A stretch of 5,060 nucleotides of DNA from Bacteroidales bacterium (lineage in GTDB: Bacteria; Bacteroidota; Bacteroidia; Bacteroidales; UBA4181). The DNA lies in NCBI GenBank assembly GCA_031260845.1, contig JAISKR010000195.1, positions 1-5,060 on the forward strand, in the 5' to 3' direction. Shown one piece after another: positions 1 through 5,060 of this stretch (positions are counted from its first letter, which is position 1; every line of letters starts with the position of its first letter). The translations under genes were made by a program, and so were the position numbers. The notes below the pieces were generated by a model. That model had not been told where the DNA came from. It searched no databases and saw only the letters and a list, made by a program, of their open reading frames with translations.

Positions 1-810
1 GAAGCCAAAGGCGAGAGATTTGATTTGCGAGGTAGCATCCTCTACGGCGTCGGATTGGCTTCCCTGATTTACGGGTTTTCGTCTCTTCCGCATATTGACG
101 GTATCCTTTGCTTAACCGCAGGCGTGCTGGCTTTCGTTGTCTTTATCTTATTTGAAAGGAAGCAGGGATTTCCGGTATTCAACGTCAGGCTGTTCAGCGG
201 CAACAAGGTTTTCTGCCTGTCATCCGTTGCGGCGCTGATTAATTACGCTGCCACCTTTGCCATAGCGTTCATGCTGAGCCTTTATCTTCAATATGTGCGG
301 GGATTAGACGCTCGCCATGCCGGATTGATACTGATTTCACAGGCTTGCATCCAATCTGTCTGCTCGGTGCTTGCCGGATATGTGTCCAATCGAATATCGC
401 CATCGAAATTAGCGACTACCGGTATGTGCATCAGTGTGGCAGGCTTGATAGGGCTGGTATTTCTGAATATTCAGACGCCATACTGGTTGATTATCCTGTT
501 GTTGCTGCTTTTGGGCATCGGGTTTGGCCTATTTTCCTCGCCCAATACCAATGTCATCATGAGTTCGGTTGAAAAACAGTATTATTCGCAGGCTTCTGCC
601 ACCACCGGCACTATGCGGCTGGCAGGACAGGCAATCAGCATGGGCATAGCAAGCATGGCAATATCGCTGCACGTGGGCAATCTGAAAATTGTACCTGCGC
701 TGTATCCCGCGTTTATGCAGAGTATGCGGACTACTTTTATCGTATTTGTCATCCTCTGTGCGGTGGGCGTTTATGCGTCAACGGCACGGATAAAACCAAC
801 AAAGGCTTAG
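1..810 (+). CDS. MFS exporter, DHA2 (14-TM) family, C-terminal part, 5' end outside window
   Basis: The reading frame is open from base 1, so this is the 3' part (269 residues) of a gene that starts upstream; the TTG at 25 is only an internal codon. About eight hydrophobic segments are visible, near residues 11-30, 35-52, 72-97, 105-127, 137-155, 160-180, 208-222 and 242-258. This matches the second half of a 14-helix drug/H+ antiporter of the EmrB/QacA type. Family-like signatures are the GERFDLRGS stretch before the first visible helix, the YLQYVRGLDARHAGLIL stretch, and the GFGLFSSPNTNVIMSSV stretch followed by a small-residue-rich ATTGTMRLAGQA segment. Members sit in the inner membrane and export drugs, lipids or other amphipathic molecules using the proton gradient. 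The stop is 3 bp before the next start, so it is in an operon with the lipoprotein, hotdog and glycosyltransferase genes. Its substrate may be the product of that cluster (inference). The family call is strong; the substrate is unknown. Confidence 0.88.
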   Translation, partial: EAKGERFDLRGSILYGVGLASLIYGFSSLPHIDGILCLTAGVLAFVVFILFERKQGFPVFNVRLFSGNKVFCLSSVAALINYAATFAIAFMLSLYLQYVRGLDARHAGLILISQACIQSVCSVLAGYVSNRISPSKLATTGMCISVAGLIGLVFLNIQTPYWLIILLLLLLGIGFGLFSSPNTNVIMSSVEKQYYSQASATTGTMRLAGQAISMGIASMAISLHVGNLKIVPALYPAFMQSMRTTFIVFVILCAVGVYASTARIKPTKA

Positions 811-813
811 GCG

Positions 814-1341
814 ATGCGACGAATAATAGTATGGATAGGTCTGATTTGCTTGTTGCAAGCCTGCGCTGCCGGAAAAAATACGGCTCAGTTCAGCGAATCA
901 ATGACATTGCAGATGGCAAATCCCAATGCAACCAACCGTTACAAGACGACCATCCTTGCAGGTGGCAACAATATCACGGGAATCTTAGTGGTGAAACGCA
1001 TGAACGACACATGGCGCGGCTCGCTGATGAACGAATTTGGCGTCAAAATGTTCGATTTCATTTCCACGACCGAGAAATGCAGCATCCTCAACATGGTTCC
1101 CATGATGGATAAATGGTACATTAAAAAGGTGATTGCTGCCGATTTTCACCTGCTGTTTGCGGTTGACGAGCCGGACAGCAAAGCCTGTCGCCGGTCAACG
1201 CGCAGTTTTGAGCAGGACACCTTGCTGATAAAGGAACATTCACGGACTGTTCAGCGTTTTCCCAATGGCGAAATCAGGCTGCAAAACAAAAAGAAAATTA
1301 TTTATCATTTCATAAAAATAGAAGATGAAACTTCAAGATGA
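814..1341 (+). CDS. small envelope lipoprotein, function unknown
   Basis: This encodes 175 residues beginning with a classic lipoprotein signal peptide: Arg2-Arg3, a hydrophobic core, then the lipobox Leu14-Gln15-Ala16-Cys17. Cys17 would be the lipidated residue. No acidic cluster follows the Cys, so there is no obvious Bacteroidota surface-export signal and a periplasm-facing anchor is more likely. The mature part looks like a short beta-rich protein. It has an ITGILVVKRM strand, an NEFGVKMFDF motif at residues 73-82, and a basic C-terminal tail with KNKKK. These features recall small LolA/LolB-like lipoproteins found in Bacteroidota near lipid or polyene clusters, but that similarity is from memory and weak. 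The gene starts 3 bp after the MFS stop and overlaps the next gene by 17 bp, so a role in moving the same lipid-like product through the envelope is plausible. The lipoprotein call is firm; the function is not. Confidence 0.8.
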   Translation: MRRIIVWIGLICLLQACAAGKNTAQFSESMTLQMANPNATNRYKTTILAGGNNITGILVVKRMNDTWRGSLMNEFGVKMFDFISTTEKCSILNMVPMMDKWYIKKVIAADFHLLFAVDEPDSKACRRSTRSFEQDTLLIKEHSRTVQRFPNGEIRLQNKKKIIYHFIKIEDETSR

Positions 1342-1693
1342 TTTTTTCAAAATAACAGATGTACAAACCGGTGATAATTCAGCAAATTATCGCCTGAAAC
1401 TCAATGCCGACCATCCTGTTTATGCGGCGCATTTCCCCGGAAACCCGATTACACCGGGCGTTTGCATCATACAAATGGTGAAAGAACTGGCTGAATCGTA
1501 TTGTCAGCAGAAATTTTTTCTTAAAAAAGTGGCAAACGTCAAGTTTATGAACGTGATAAACCCGTTGGAATATGAAAAAATAAACGTGGAACTGACGTTG
1601 GCAAATGAGGCAGGTCAGAGGAAAATCGCGGCTACGGTGAGCGAAGGCGAAGTCACGTTCTCAAAATTATCGCTGACGCTGACGGAAGTATGA
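1325..1693 (+). CDS. FabZ/ApeI-like hotdog-fold 3-hydroxyacyl-ACP dehydratase-like protein
   Basis: This is a 122-residue cytoplasmic protein, slightly shorter than FabZ (about 140-150). The hotdog core is clear: HPVYAAHFPGNPITPGV at residues 30-46 matches the FabZ/FabA active-site segment, with His36 as the catalytic histidine and Pro44-Gly45-Val46 leading into the central helix. In FabZ a catalytic Glu lies 14 residues after this His; here that position is Gln50 (IIQMVKEL), with Glu54 one helical turn later. The protein may therefore dehydrate 3-hydroxyacyl-ACP with altered chemistry, or act as a binding or partner subunit or a thioesterase-like enzyme. The second half, with VANVKFMNVINP and the closing beta strands, fits the fold. 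The ATG at 1325 overlaps the lipoprotein gene by 17 bp, and the TGA overlaps the glycosyltransferase ATG, so all are translationally coupled. The fold is secure; the exact reaction is not. Confidence 0.85.
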   Translation: MKLQDDFFKITDVQTGDNSANYRLKLNADHPVYAAHFPGNPITPGVCIIQMVKELAESYCQQKFFLKKVANVKFMNVINPLEYEKINVELTLANEAGQRKIAATVSEGEVTFSKLSLTLTEV

Positions 1694-2421
1694 ATATCTG
1701 CGCCATCATTCCGACCTACAACAATGAACGCACCTTGGCATGGGTGATTGACGATGTGTTGCGCTATATTCCTGCGGTAATAGTGGTAAATGATGGCTCT
1801 ACCGATGCTACCGACATCATTTTGGCGGATTATGGCGACCGCATTATGACAATTACCTGTCCGACCAACAAAGGCAAAGGGTATGCGCTGCGCAAAGGCT
1901 TTAAATATGCGCTTTCCAAAGGCTTCACCCATGCCGTTACCATTGATTCCGACGGACAGCATTTTGCAGAAAATATTCCGGCTTTTGTGGAAGCCGCCGC
2001 CGCTCATCCGCAAGCCCTCATCATCGGCAGCCGCAACCTGAAACAGGCAAATATGCCCGAAAAAAATACTTTTGCCAACCGGTTTTCCAACTTCTGGTTT
2101 ACCGTACAGACAGCCCACCGCCTGCCCGACACGCAAACAGGCTATCGCCTTTATCCGCTTTTGCAGATGGGCGGAATGAAAATTTGCACCACCCGCTACG
2201 AAACAGAATTAGAAATATTGGTACGCAGCGCATGGCGCGGCATACCACTCATTCCCGTGCCGGTGCGCGTACGCTATGCACCCAACAGGGTAACGCATTT
2301 TCGCCCCACTTGGGATTTCATGCGTATCAGCCTGCTGAATACCGTATTTTGCCTGCTGGCAGTGGTGTATGGCTATCCAAGGATGCTGGTGAAACGCATT
2401 GTTTCAAGTTGTTATAGGTAG
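1690..2421 (+). CDS. family 2 glycosyltransferase (DPM1/dolichol-phosphate-mannose-synthase-like)
   Basis: This encodes 243 residues with a complete GT-A domain. IIPTYNNE (6-13) opens the nucleotide-binding fold, and VVNDGSTD (32-39) binds the nucleotide. NKGKGYALRKGF (60-71) is typical of the DPM1-like branch. DSDGQH (86-91) holds the DxD-type metal site, and IGSRN (112-116) and DTQTGYR (147-153) are further conserved blocks. One hydrophobic segment near residues 213-228, close to the C-terminus, suggests peripheral or single-pass inner-membrane attachment rather than a multi-pass tail. Such enzymes move a sugar from a nucleotide donor to a lipid acceptor. Its start overlaps the hotdog gene stop as ATGA, so it probably glycosylates an acyl product or lipid of the same cluster (inference). 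The length is normal for stand-alone members. It ends in three different stop codons in tandem. Donor and acceptor cannot be read from the sequence. Confidence 0.9.
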   Translation: MNICAIIPTYNNERTLAWVIDDVLRYIPAVIVVNDGSTDATDIILADYGDRIMTITCPTNKGKGYALRKGFKYALSKGFTHAVTIDSDGQHFAENIPAFVEAAAAHPQALIIGSRNLKQANMPEKNTFANRFSNFWFTVQTAHRLPDTQTGYRLYPLLQMGGMKICTTRYETELEILVRSAWRGIPLIPVPVRVRYAPNRVTHFRPTWDFMRISLLNTVFCLLAVVYGYPRMLVKRIVSSCYR

Positions 2422-2510
2422 TGATAACCAGTCAGAAACTTACCTTTCACCGATTCCGGCAGTGTCGCTTGACGATGTTCTAAGGTAGTACCTCTATTAA
2501 ACTTTCAACG

Positions 2511-2541
2511 TTTGCACAAATTTCTGCAAAGCAGTTTTTTT
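2511..2541 (+). terminator. possible weak intrinsic terminator after the glycosyltransferase operon
   Basis: Two mutually exclusive hairpins lie just before a run of seven T (2535-2541). TTTGCA (2511-2516) can pair with TGCAAA (2525-2530) across an 8-nt loop. Alternatively CTGC (2524-2527) can pair with GCAG (2531-2534) across an AAA loop, directly abutting the T run. Both stems are short (6 and 4 bp) and the first is AT-rich, so termination would be weak. The position between two functionally different units supports the call. Confidence 0.35.
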
Positions 2542-2557
2542 ATTGAAAAAATCAATC

Positions 2558-2565
2558 TATATTTG
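2558..2565 (+). promoter_or_regulatory. Bacteroidota-type -7 promoter box (TATATTTG) for the GH43 gene
   Basis: TATATTTG is an exact match to the Bacteroidota primary-sigma -7 consensus TAnnTTTG. It would place the transcript start at about 2570 and give a leader of roughly 20-25 nt before the ATG at 2594. No TTTG box is seen at the expected -33 position; that position holds the T run instead, so this element is recognised by the -7 box alone. The leader is AT-rich and lacks a Shine-Dalgarno sequence, which is normal for this phylum. Confidence 0.6.
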
Positions 2566-2593
2566 CATCCGAATTAACATAAATATTTATACG

Positions 2594-3568
2594 ATGAAGC
2601 ATTTAATATCTTGTTTGTTGGCAGCCGTTCTGTTATCTTCCTGCGGTTCCAATCCTGTCGCGATGAGTGGCAATCCTCTTTTTGACGGTTGGTACGCCGA
2701 CCCCGAAGGCATTATCTATGATGATACCTACTGGATATACCCTACGTGGAGCGACCATTTCGAACAGCAAACGTTCTTCGACTGTTTCTCTTCAAAAGAT
2801 TTGACAACGTGGACAAAACACGCTGCCATTCTTGATACCACCGGTGTGAAATGGGCGAAAAGGGCTATGTGGGCGCCATCAGTCATTGCGAAAGACGGTA
2901 AATACTACTTTTTCTTTGGCGCCAATGACGTGCATGAAGGCGAAACAGGCGGGATTGGCGTGGCAGTCAGCGATCGTCCGGAAGGTCCTTACCGCGATTT
3001 ATTGGGTAAACCCCTTATTAACGACATTGTAAACGGCGCTCAGCCCATCGACCAGTTTGTGTTCCACGACGGCGATGAGTATTACCTCTATTATGGCGGT
3101 TGGGGACACTGCAACATAGTGCGACTGAACAGCGATTTCACCGCACTGATACCCTTTGACGACGGCGAAACCTACAAAGAAATAACGCCCAAAAACTATG
3201 TTGAGGGACCGTTCATGCTGAAACGCAACAACAAATACTATTTCATGTGGAGCGAAGGCGGTTGGACCGGACCTGACTATTCGGTCGCTTATGCCATTGC
3301 CGATTCGCCATTCGGACCTTTCAACAGGATTGGCACAATCTTACAGCAGGATTCGACAGTGGCTACCGGCGCAGGTCATCACTCGGTTTTGCAAATTCCC
3401 AATACCAACGACTATTATATTATATATCATCGGCGTCCTTTGGAGGAAACCCATGGCAACCACCGCGCCACCTGCATTGATAAAATGATTTTTGACGAAA
3501 AAGGCTTCATTCAGCCTGTGAAAATGACCTTTGAAGGAGTAGCGGCACGAACAATTAACAAAAATTAA
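2594..3568 (+). CDS. GH43-family glycoside hydrolase, lipoprotein
   Basis: This encodes 324 residues with a lipoprotein signal peptide ending LLSSC (Cys17), so the enzyme is lipid-anchored in the envelope; no acidic export signal follows the Cys. The rest is a single five-bladed beta-propeller. All three GH43 catalytic acids are visible: Asp36 in WYADPEG (base), Asp153 in PIDQFVF (pKa modulator) and Glu204 in YVEGPF (acid). MWAPSV and SVAYAIADSPFGPF are further family blocks, and His262/His263 in GAGHHSV may provide the usual active-site His. GH43 enzymes are inverting exo- or endo-acting arabinofuranosidases, xylosidases or galactanases; the substrate and subfamily cannot be fixed here. The start at 2594 is preferred over an in-frame TTG at 2543. 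That extension would put the -7 box inside the gene and add a 17-residue non-signal leader. No accessory carbohydrate-binding domain is present. The secreted hydrolase gene follows 64 bp downstream, which suggests a shared polysaccharide target. Confidence 0.93.
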   Translation: MKHLISCLLAAVLLSSCGSNPVAMSGNPLFDGWYADPEGIIYDDTYWIYPTWSDHFEQQTFFDCFSSKDLTTWTKHAAILDTTGVKWAKRAMWAPSVIAKDGKYYFFFGANDVHEGETGGIGVAVSDRPEGPYRDLLGKPLINDIVNGAQPIDQFVFHDGDEYYLYYGGWGHCNIVRLNSDFTALIPFDDGETYKEITPKNYVEGPFMLKRNNKYYFMWSEGGWTGPDYSVAYAIADSPFGPFNRIGTILQQDSTVATGAGHHSVLQIPNTNDYYIIYHRRPLEETHGNHRATCIDKMIFDEKGFIQPVKMTFEGVAARTINKN

Positions 3569-3591
3569 GGGTTCGGTAATGAAAAATAATT

Positions 3592-3599
3592 TAATTTTG
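3592..3599 (+). promoter_or_regulatory. Bacteroidota-type -7 promoter box (TAATTTTG) for the secreted hydrolase gene
   Basis: TAATTTTG matches TAnnTTTG exactly and lies in the 64-bp gap after the GH43 stop, about 34 bp before the next ATG. The predicted start of transcription is near 3605. No good -33 TTTG is seen at the expected distance, which would fall at the end of the GH43 gene. The downstream gene may have its own promoter as well as read-through from GH43, since no terminator-like hairpin is visible between them. Confidence 0.5.
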
Positions 3600-3617
3600 C
3601 AGCACATAACAATCTTT

Positions 3618-3627
3618 TAAACGTTTA
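3618..3627. repeat. perfect 10-bp palindrome TAAACGTTTA in the leader of the secreted hydrolase gene
   Basis: TAAACGTTTA reads the same on both strands and ends 5 bp before the ATG at 3633, downstream of the predicted transcription start. It could be a small operator or chance in AT-rich sequence. Its AACGTTT core also occurs at 2507-2513 upstream of the GH43 promoter box, at a different position relative to that promoter. Confidence 0.3.
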
Positions 3628-3632
3628 GTATT

Positions 3633-5060
3633 ATGAGAGCAATAAAAAGTCATTTTTCCGCAGCGATAATTTGCGGATGTCTGTTATTCCAAGGCTTGGA
3701 AATATCAGCCCAGAATATTGTCACCTATTTGGGCAAAGAAAAAGTGGAAAAAACCGATGAAGGGGAAGTATTCTTCCGGTTTACCGAAGGACTGATGTTG
3801 CCGCAGGGCGGAAATGTCGGTTCGTATTTCAGCGCGCAGGATATGGCGGCGTGGTTGTATGCCACCGGCAAGTTTACAACGCCTCACGTCGGCGATTCGC
3901 TTACATACTCTTATCCAGACATTATTCCGGCAAGCCAGCAGCCACAAGCGGGCGCAAATAATCGCTTCCGATTCAATTTCCAACTGCTGCCCCGCTGGAA
4001 GTGGGCTGCAACGAGTGTGGATACGGCAGGCGTGTTTCAAAACCCCAATATGCGGTTTTCTTACCTCTACACTTCCTACACTTCGCCGAAAGAACAATTG
4101 GCATTGCTGGAAACCACCGGCGGACAGCGCACCTTCGTCAACGGAGCGCTTCACGAAGGCGATTATTACGACTATGGTTACAGCCTGACGCCTGTCAAAT
4201 TAAAGAAAGGGCTGAACGAATTTGTCTATACCCCGGGGCGTTTCGGGCACGTGGCTTCCAAATTGGTGCATCCCACCAAGCCGATTATGCTGACCAAACG
4301 CGATATGACCTTGCCCGACTTGCTGATTGGCGAAAATGCCCCGCAATGGGCGTCCATCAGAGTTATCAACCTTACGGAAAAGCCTTTGAAAGGTTTGAAA
4401 ATCAGGTCGAAACTACCTACAGGCGAACAGATAGAATACCCTACCGACCATCTGCTTCCGCTATCGGTCAGAAAAGTGAAATTTCAGTTCCCTGCTTTGG
4501 CAGCCGGCAATAAAGAGGCGGGCGAAATCACAGCGACCGTTGAACTTCTTGATGCAACAGGAAAAATCCTCGACAAAGTTGAAATTCCTATCAAGAAAGC
4601 CGTTGTCAGCGGTTATCATACCCGCACTTTCGTCAGCAAAATTGAAGGAAGTGTGCAGTTTTACAGCATAGCGCCTGCCATACGCCAAAACCCCGACGAA
4701 ACCAAAGGACTCACCCTGTCGGTGCACGGCGCCGGTGTTGACGCCCACGGACAGGCAGGCTGTTACAAGCAAAAAGACGATGTGGACGTTGTGGCTGCCA
4801 CCAATCGCCGTCCTTATGGCTTCGATTGGGAAGACTGGGGACGCATTGACGGCTTGGAAGTGCTGGAAGAAGCCCGTCAGGTGTTCCAACCGGATCCGTC
4901 GCGGATTTATCTTACCGGACATTCCATGGGCGGACATGGCACGTGGTATCTCGGCATCACCTATCCCGATAAGTTCGCTGCCATAGCGCCTTGTGCAGGC
5001 TATCCCGATTTGGGCAGTTACGGCAGCCGCGGACGCACGGATTTCATGGAAAAGTTTCCC
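3633..5060 (+). CDS. secreted two-part alpha/beta-hydrolase (esterase or S9/prolyl-oligopeptidase-like), 3' end outside window
   Basis: The frame is open for 476 codons to the window edge; an in-frame TAA at 3618 makes the ATG at 3633 the natural start. Residues 1-26 are a signal peptide with a probable cut after ISA (Ala26), and no lipobox is seen, so the protein is likely soluble and periplasmic or secreted. Residues 27-340 form a large beta-rich N-terminal region. It includes a jelly-roll-like stretch with TFVNG (167-171) and LKKGLN (190-195), then a probable Ig-like segment at about 235-325. The catalytic domain begins near 345: LSVHGAG has His365-Gly366 at the oxyanion-hole position. The nucleophile elbow GHSMGG gives Ser431, followed by the YPDKFAAIAPCAG block typical of esterase/S9 hydrolases. 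The catalytic Asp and His lie beyond the edge. The GH43 neighbour favours a carbohydrate esterase (acetyl or feruloyl) over a peptidase, but this is inference. Confidence 0.88.
   Translation, partial: MRAIKSHFSAAIICGCLLFQGLEISAQNIVTYLGKEKVEKTDEGEVFFRFTEGLMLPQGGNVGSYFSAQDMAAWLYATGKFTTPHVGDSLTYSYPDIIPASQQPQAGANNRFRFNFQLLPRWKWAATSVDTAGVFQNPNMRFSYLYTSYTSPKEQLALLETTGGQRTFVNGALHEGDYYDYGYSLTPVKLKKGLNEFVYTPGRFGHVASKLVHPTKPIMLTKRDMTLPDLLIGENAPQWASIRVINLTEKPLKGLKIRSKLPTGEQIEYPTDHLLPLSVRKVKFQFPALAAGNKEAGEITATVELLDATGKILDKVEIPIKKAVVSGYHTRTFVSKIEGSVQFYSIAPAIRQNPDETKGLTLSVHGAGVDAHGQAGCYKQKDDVDVVAATNRRPYGFDWEDWGRIDGLEVLEEARQVFQPDPSRIYLTGHSMGGHGTWYLGITYPDKFAAIAPCAGYPDLGSYGSRGRTDFMEKFP

Larger units (their letters stand above)
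2422..2593. other. intergenic region between the lipid/sugar operon and the GH43 gene
   Basis: This 172-bp gap has no credible ORF. Its first part (about 2428-2500) shows nothing recognisable. The second part holds two alternative short hairpins, a T7 run and a TAnnTTTG promoter box, listed separately. The region becomes much more AT-rich from about 2495 on, which fits a transcription-unit boundary. Confidence 0.7.

Noticed and set aside
831..1112. 93-codon + strand frame inside the lipoprotein gene
   Set aside because: Its composition is atypical (His-, Arg- and Gln-rich) and it has no motif. The frame at 814 has a complete lipoprotein signal and operon spacing.
1615..2136. 173-codon open frame on the - strand opposite the glycosyltransferase
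   Set aside because: It lies fully antisense to well-supported genes, and its translation shows no family motif. It is best read as a by-product of codon bias.
2543..2593. N-terminal extension of the GH43 gene from a TTG codon
   Set aside because: It adds 17 residues rich in Ile and Asn before a perfect lipoprotein signal peptide, and the TATATTTG promoter box would fall inside it. The ATG at 2594 explains the data better.
3416..3429. Short TA-rich run (TATTATATTATATA) inside the GH43 gene
   Set aside because: It encodes the Tyr/Ile-rich DYYIIYH strand of the propeller and needs no other explanation.
3583..3599. AAAATAATTTAATTTT as a terminator hairpin after GH43
   Set aside because: The possible stem is only AT pairs with no GC core and no following T run. 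The same bases make a better promoter -7 box.
3705..4154. 149-codon - strand frame and overlapping + strand frames at 3814-4188 and 4001-4513
   Set aside because: All overlap the 3633-5060 gene in other frames. Their translations are Arg- and Cys-rich with no domain signature, as expected for out-of-frame reading.
4461..4937. 158-codon open frame on the - strand opposite the secreted hydrolase
   Set aside because: The opposite strand encodes a coherent signal peptide, oxyanion motif and GHSMGG elbow in one uninterrupted frame, so the antisense frame is a shadow.

Overview
The window looks like a piece of a Bacteroidota chromosome, most likely Bacteroidales-like. Two upstream regions carry the TAnnTTTG -7 box typical of this phylum, and the genes behind them have AT-rich leaders without a Shine-Dalgarno sequence. 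There are two short lipoproteins and a GH43 glycosidase typical of gut or anaerobic Bacteroidota. All genes are on the + strand, and two transcription units are visible, or three if the last two genes are separate.

Region 1 (1-2421) is the distal end of a tightly packed operon. It holds the C-terminal half of a DHA2-type MFS exporter, a small lipoprotein, a FabZ-like hotdog protein and a family 2 glycosyltransferase. Junctions are +3 bp, -17 bp and -4 bp (ATGA), so the four are very likely co-transcribed and translationally coupled. A beta-hydroxyacyl-ACP dehydratase-like protein beside a glycosyltransferase, an envelope lipoprotein and an exporter suggests synthesis and export of an acyl-chain product (glycolipid or aryl-polyene/flexirubin-like). 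The defining synthase genes would lie upstream of the window, so this stays an inference. The hotdog protein has Gln where FabZ has its catalytic Glu.

Region 2 (2422-2593) is a 172-bp intergenic gap. It holds weak hairpins followed by a T7 run and then a TAnnTTTG promoter box.

Region 3 (2594-5060) is a carbohydrate-degradation pair. The first gene is a GH43 lipoprotein with all three catalytic acids. The second is a large secreted two-part alpha/beta-hydrolase (esterase or S9-like) that runs off the right edge and is open for 476 codons. It has its own TAnnTTTG box and a perfect 10-bp palindrome just before its start. Together they could trim and de-esterify a plant-type polysaccharide. No SusC/SusD genes or regulator are visible here.

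No tRNA, rRNA, CRISPR array, insertion sequence or origin was found. Nothing in the window clearly amounts to an undescribed system. The most interesting items are the Gln-substituted dehydratase in its coupled cassette and the unusual N-terminal half of the esterase.
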